DNA of 64,000 nucleotides. It comes from DASSFZ01 sp035283185. Its GTDB lineage: Bacteria; Chloroflexota; Anaerolineae; Fen-1058. The stretch lies in NCBI GenBank assembly GCA_035283185.1, contig DATEUJ010000119.1:1-64000 (forward strand). Reading direction: 5' to 3'. Made by a program: the position numbers and the translations under genes. Numbering within the stretch: position 1 is the first letter of the stretch; every line of letters begins with the position of its first letter. Positions 59,943-64,000 of the stretch are shown one piece after another. Below the pieces are notes generated by a model. The model had not been told where the DNA came from. It saw only the letters and a list, made by a program, of their open reading frames with translations, and made no database searches.

Positions 59943-59990
59943 ACCGCGAAGTCGCAAAGGACGAGAAGATTGTTAACCACGGATTTCACG

Positions 59991-60106
59991 GATGCCACGG
60001 AAGGTAATTGCCAAACATCTGTGTAATCCGTGTCATCCGTGGTTAAACGATGCCACGGAAGGTAGTTGGTAAATATCTGTGTAATCCGTGCTATCCATGG
60101 TTAAAC
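59991..60106. repeat. Tandem duplication of a 58-bp unit between the hydroxylase gene and hypD
   Basis: Units 59991-60048 and 60049-60106 each begin GATGCCACGGAAGGTA and contain ATCTGTGTAATCCGTG ... CCATGGTTAAAC or CCGTGGTTAAAC. They differ at a few positions. It is the same repeat family as 59190-59227 and 23835-23890. Confidence 0.85.
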
Positions 60107-60119
60107 TCCCGTCGTGGCT

Positions 60120-61200
<1,081 letters not shown>

Positions 61201-61208
<8 letters not shown>

Positions 61209-61270
61209 TCAGTTATCAGTGATCAGTAAACAGTTGTCAGTTATCGGTAATCAGTAATTGGTAATTGGTG
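61201..61270. repeat. Period-7 array (ATCAGTT/ATCAGTA/ATTGGTA) after hypD
   Basis: About nine heptamers beginning in the last codons of hypD, changing gradually from ATCAGTG-type to ATTGGTA-type units. Confidence 0.8.
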
Positions 61271-61302
61271 GGTCGTGAGCCGTGGGTGGTTGCGGCTGCG
61301 AC

Positions 61303-61397
61303 GCGATAGGCGATAAGCGATACGCGATATGCGATACGCGATATGCGATACGCGATATGCGATACGCGATACGCGATATGCGATAAGCCATGAGCGA
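61303..61397. repeat. Period-7 array (GCGATAC/GCGATAT) abutting hypE
   Basis: About thirteen heptamers reaching the hypE start codon at 61390. There is no normal Shine-Dalgarno between array and start, so translation initiation may depend on the array or on leaderless/coupled initiation. Confidence 0.8.
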
Positions 61398-62454
61398 TGA
61401 ACAAGCGACGATAGCAGGCATAGTATGCCCTTCGCCGATCGCACGGCGCGACCGGATTGTGATGGGGCACGGCAGCGGCGGCAAGTTGTCGCACGATCTG
61501 ATCGAGAAGCTGTTTCTGCCGCCGTTCGACAATCCCGTCCTGCGCGCCGGAGACGATGCGGGCGTCGTGCAACTGGACTCGTCTACCCGGCTGGCGATCA
61601 GCACTGATTCGCACGTCGTGTGGCCGCTGTTCTTCCCCGGCGGCGACATCGGCCGGCTGGCGGTGTGCGGCACGGTCAACGACGTGGCGATGATGGGCGC
61701 CGTCCCGCAGGTTCTCACGGCGGGCTTCGTCCTCGAAGAGGGCCTCGAGCTGGATGCCCTCGAGCGCGTCGTCGCGTCGATGCGCCAGGCGGCGGAGGAG
61801 GCAGGCGTGCAGATCGTCGCCGGCGACACGAAGGTCGTGCAGAAGGGTAGGGCGGATGGGCTGTATATCAATACGGCCGGCGTCGGACTGGTCGTGCCCG
61901 GCGTGACGATCGGCGGCGCGCAGGCCAGGCCGGGCGACGTCGTCATCCTCTCCGGCCCGATCGGCGATCATGGCATCGCCGTGCTGAGCGCGCGGGGCGA
62001 ATTGGGCTTCGAGGCCGACGTGCGGAGCGACATCGCGCCGCTCAATCACCTGGTTGCCGCGATGCTCGAGGCGAGCGAGCGGATACACGTCCTGCGCGAT
62101 CCGACGCGGGGCGGGCTGGCGACGGCGCTCAACGAGATCGCCAGGCAGTCGCAGGTCGGGATCGTCCTGTATGAAGCGAGCATCCCTGCCCGGCCTGCGG
62201 TGCGCGCCGCGTGCGAGATGCTCGGGTTCGATCCGCTTTACGTTGCGAATGAAGGCAAGATGATTGCCATCGTCGGGCGAGAAGATGCGGACCAGGTCCT
62301 GGAGGTCATGCGCTCGACGCGCTACGGCGAAGAGTCCGTCGTCATCGGCGAGGTGCAGCCCGACCCCAAAGCGCGCGTGCTGATGAAGACGGCGATCGGC
62401 AGCAGCCGGATTGTCGACGTGCTGATGGGGGAGATGCTGCCGAGGATTTGCTGA
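61390..62454 (+). CDS. hypE: Hydrogenase expression/formation protein HypE
   Basis: A 354-residue PurM-like ATPase that dehydrates the thiocarboxamide to thiocyanate. MGHGSGGKLSHDLIEKLFLP, GDDAGVVQLDSS, TVNDVAMMGAVP, DPTRGGLATALNEIA and the C-terminal LPRIC with its essential terminal Cys are present. It closes the hyp set in the window. Confidence 0.95.
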   Translation: MSDEQATIAGIVCPSPIARRDRIVMGHGSGGKLSHDLIEKLFLPPFDNPVLRAGDDAGVVQLDSSTRLAISTDSHVVWPLFFPGGDIGRLAVCGTVNDVAMMGAVPQVLTAGFVLEEGLELDALERVVASMRQAAEEAGVQIVAGDTKVVQKGRADGLYINTAGVGLVVPGVTIGGAQARPGDVVILSGPIGDHGIAVLSARGELGFEADVRSDIAPLNHLVAAMLEASERIHVLRDPTRGGLATALNEIARQSQVGIVLYEASIPARPAVRAACEMLGFDPLYVANEGKMIAIVGREDADQVLEVMRSTRYGEESVVIGEVQPDPKARVLMKTAIGSSRIVDVLMGEMLPRIC

Positions 62455-62545
62455 GAAAAGCATCACGCCAAGCCTGCCCTGAGCGGAGCCGAAGGGACGC
62501 CAGGTCGCAAAGATTTCGCTTGCATTCTTTGCCTCTTGGCGTGAG
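62455..62545. repeat. Nested repeats after hypE
   Basis: An outer imperfect palindrome (CACGCCAAG ... CTTGGCGTG, with TCGCAAAGA and TTCTTTGCC inside) is interrupted at 62466-62496 by a CCTGCCCTGAGCGGAGCCGA copy of the interspersed repeat, i.e. a repeat inserted in a repeat. Confidence 0.7.
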
Positions 62546-62564
62546 TTTTTGGCTCATTTCCTGC

Positions 62565-62594
62565 TTGACTCAGGGGGACGATCTGGCGTAGACT
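62565..62594 (+). promoter_or_regulatory. Putative sigma70-type promoter of the nuclease gene
   Basis: TTGACT (62565-62570) and TAGACT (62589-62594) spaced by 18 bp, about 155 nt upstream of the start codon. The rest of the spacer 62546-62748 shows no gene. Confidence 0.4.
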
Positions 62595-62748
62595 GTCACA
62601 TAATCCGGTTCGGTGTCACCTGCATGGCCGGCTGGCGACACAAGGTGTAGAGGAGCCACCGTAGCCCAAAAATGCCCGCGCCGAATTTCTATCCCGACCG
62701 CACAATTTGCTATCGCCGGACCGCGGCTATCAGCAAAGGGACCACGTG

Positions 62749-63882
62749 ATGAAAGACCTAAAGAAGCAAATCGAGGAACTACAGACTCAACTCAAGAGGC
62801 ATCGCCGCTCAAGTCTCAAAGAGTTGCCTACAAGGACGATTTTCATTGATCCGCTTCTTGGTGCACTCGGCTGGGATATACGCGACCCTGATGAAGTAGA
62901 ACTCGAATACCCCACGATCGACGGTAAAGCAGTTGACTATGCTCTTAAGATCAACAAGAAGCCGGTTGTTCTCGTTGAAGCGAAGGCGTTGAACGATCCG
63001 CTCGACGACGTGAAGTCCATTGCCCAGATAGTTGGATATGCCGCAAATGATGGCGTGGAATGGTGCGTGCTCACTAACGGTATTCGATATAAGGTATACA
63101 GCAGTTCACAGAAGGCTGCTGCTCCTAATAAGCTGCTTTTCGAGGTTTCAATCGACCCTGAGGATCCAGCAAACCAGCCAATCGAGCAAATCGTATCGCA
63201 CCTCAGCCGTCTATTGCGAGACTCATTGGCCCGTGGTGTCCTAGATGAACTCGGCGAGGAAATCTTCACGACAGCTAAAGTACGCAAAGCATTGGATCGA
63301 TTGTTTCTGGAACAGAATGATTCACTGATGCGCGTTGTCCGCAAAGCAATCGGTGATGAGGGTATCACCCCATCGCAAATCCGTAGCGCGCTCGCCCGAA
63401 TCTGGCACGGCGAAGCGGCAGATGCGACTTCGAGAATCGCGACCGCACCCAAGCGCGCGCGAAGGCGGGAAGCCTTGCGTGGCTCGCGAGAACAGCGTGA
63501 ATATGGTGAGGCACATCACACTACAGGCAAGCCGGCAGAAGTCATCGAATTGTATCGCGGGCTGGACAGGATATGTCAGGACCTGGCCCCCGGGCACATT
63601 ACCCGGAGACATCTCGCAAAGTACATCGCTTGGGCGCAAGAGAAACGCATATTCTGCACTGCTCATCTTCTTCGGAGTGGCCTGAAGGTGTGGCTGAAGA
63701 TCGAGCCAAGCAATATTCCGCCTGATGCTACGTACGCGCGAGACGTTTCACATATCGGCCATTGGGGGGTTGGCGACGTTGAACTGGCAATCGACAATAT
63801 GGAAAATCTGCGCAACGCGGAGAGACCAATCCGATCGTCGTATGAAGCAGAGATAAGGCGTAACCCAGGATATTCTGGCTGA
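62749..63882 (+). CDS. HsdR-N-type (PD-(D/E)XK) restriction nuclease-like protein with DUF5655-like tail
   Basis: A 377-residue protein. An N-terminal coiled segment (KDLKKQIEELQTQLKRHRRS) is followed by the type I restriction HsdR N-domain: FIDPLLGALGWDIRDPDEVE, then VDYALKINKKPVVLVEAKAL (Asp ... Glu-x-Lys nuclease core) and AANDGVEWCVLTNGIRYKVY. The C-terminal ~110 residues (IGHWGVGDVELAIDNMENLR) look like DUF5655. No helicase, HsdM or HsdS neighbour is seen, so it is an orphan or a stand-alone defence protein. Its lower GC and lack of repeats suggest recent acquisition. Confidence 0.8.
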   Translation: MKDLKKQIEELQTQLKRHRRSSLKELPTRTIFIDPLLGALGWDIRDPDEVELEYPTIDGKAVDYALKINKKPVVLVEAKALNDPLDDVKSIAQIVGYAANDGVEWCVLTNGIRYKVYSSSQKAAAPNKLLFEVSIDPEDPANQPIEQIVSHLSRLLRDSLARGVLDELGEEIFTTAKVRKALDRLFLEQNDSLMRVVRKAIGDEGITPSQIRSALARIWHGEAADATSRIATAPKRARRREALRGSREQREYGEAHHTTGKPAEVIELYRGLDRICQDLAPGHITRRHLAKYIAWAQEKRIFCTAHLLRSGLKVWLKIEPSNIPPDATYARDVSHIGHWGVGDVELAIDNMENLRNAERPIRSSYEAEIRRNPGYSG

Positions 63883-64000
63883 CACAGGGTGCGGCTACCG
63901 ACGAATTGCATTGTCAAGTGGCAAATTGCGCCGCCTCCCAGAGGCAAACCGGGCCCAGTCGAGAGTATGCAAGTTAGCGCTTAAGCTTCGCCCGGCCTGG
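63883..64000. other. Window end, no gene seen
   Basis: 118 bp after the nuclease gene with no open frame or repeat recognised. Confidence 0.5.

Overview
The window is a GC-rich bacterial chromosome segment. It most likely comes from a Chloroflexota (Anaerolineae-like) organism with a mixed aerobic and hydrogen-linked metabolism. I infer the phylum from the overall style: C+ zinc-binding forms of S4, S14 and L36, a zinc-lid adenylate kinase, a secreted protein ending in a hydrophobic FLPVI-type tail, Pro/Thr-rich linkers, and very many short interspersed and heptamer repeats. No rRNA or tRNA gene was seen, so the phylum is an inference.

Layout. (1) 1-18355: the end of tuf, then a nearly complete S10-spc-alpha ribosomal superoperon (rpsJ to rpoA-rplQ) with secY, adk and map embedded, followed by truA, rplM and rpsI. 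infA is absent from its usual place. (2) 18526-20736: a YabN/MazG-type fusion and a small membrane-anchored SH3-like protein. (3) 20726-23690 (minus): the glyoxylate shunt, malate synthase then isocitrate lyase. (4) 23979-30581: a homoprotocatechuate (4-hydroxyphenylacetate) meta-cleavage cluster made of a DapA-family aldolase, an FAH-family isomerase/decarboxylase, HpaE, HpaB, HpaC and HpaD. (5) 30723-33627: phenylacetyl-CoA epoxidase genes paaABCD without paaE. Both aromatic routes end in central C3/C4 metabolites, and phenylacetate degradation also yields acetyl-CoA that the adjacent glyoxylate shunt can use. (6) 33732-39650: an accessory island with three toxin-antitoxin pairs, a truncated vapC, a secreted sugar dehydrogenase-like propeller, an IS630-type element with a frameshifted transposase, and an hsdS scrap. 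(7) 39654-44651 (minus): a KimA-type potassium transporter, a Usp-like membrane protein and a KdpE/KdpD-like two-component pair. (8) 44711-48100: decaying alpha/beta-hydrolase remnants, MITE-like palindromes and a phosphoesterase. (9) 48322-62454: a group 3b-type NAD(P)-linked [NiFe] hydrogenase (beta, gamma, small and large subunits), its maturation protease, a response regulator and histidine kinase, then hypA, hypF, hypC, a fatty acid hydroxylase, hypD and hypE. hypB is absent. A CRP/FNR-type palindrome sits at about -41.5 of a putative promoter for this locus. (10) 62749-63882: an orphan HsdR-N-type nuclease with a DUF5655-like tail.

The most unusual feature is the repeat landscape. Degenerate arrays of period 7 (and period 8 in the ribosomal operon) occur in spacers, often as a forward block followed by its reverse complement. 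A second GC-rich repeat family is scattered as well. Both families have entered genes in frame: hypF carries several insertions, and the hydrogenase small and large subunits, the maturation protease, L30, Adk and the MazG fusion are extended or interrupted by repeat-encoded peptides. This resembles the in-frame palindromic elements of Rickettsia and the heptanucleotide repeats of cyanobacteria, but here it affects conserved housekeeping and metalloenzyme genes.
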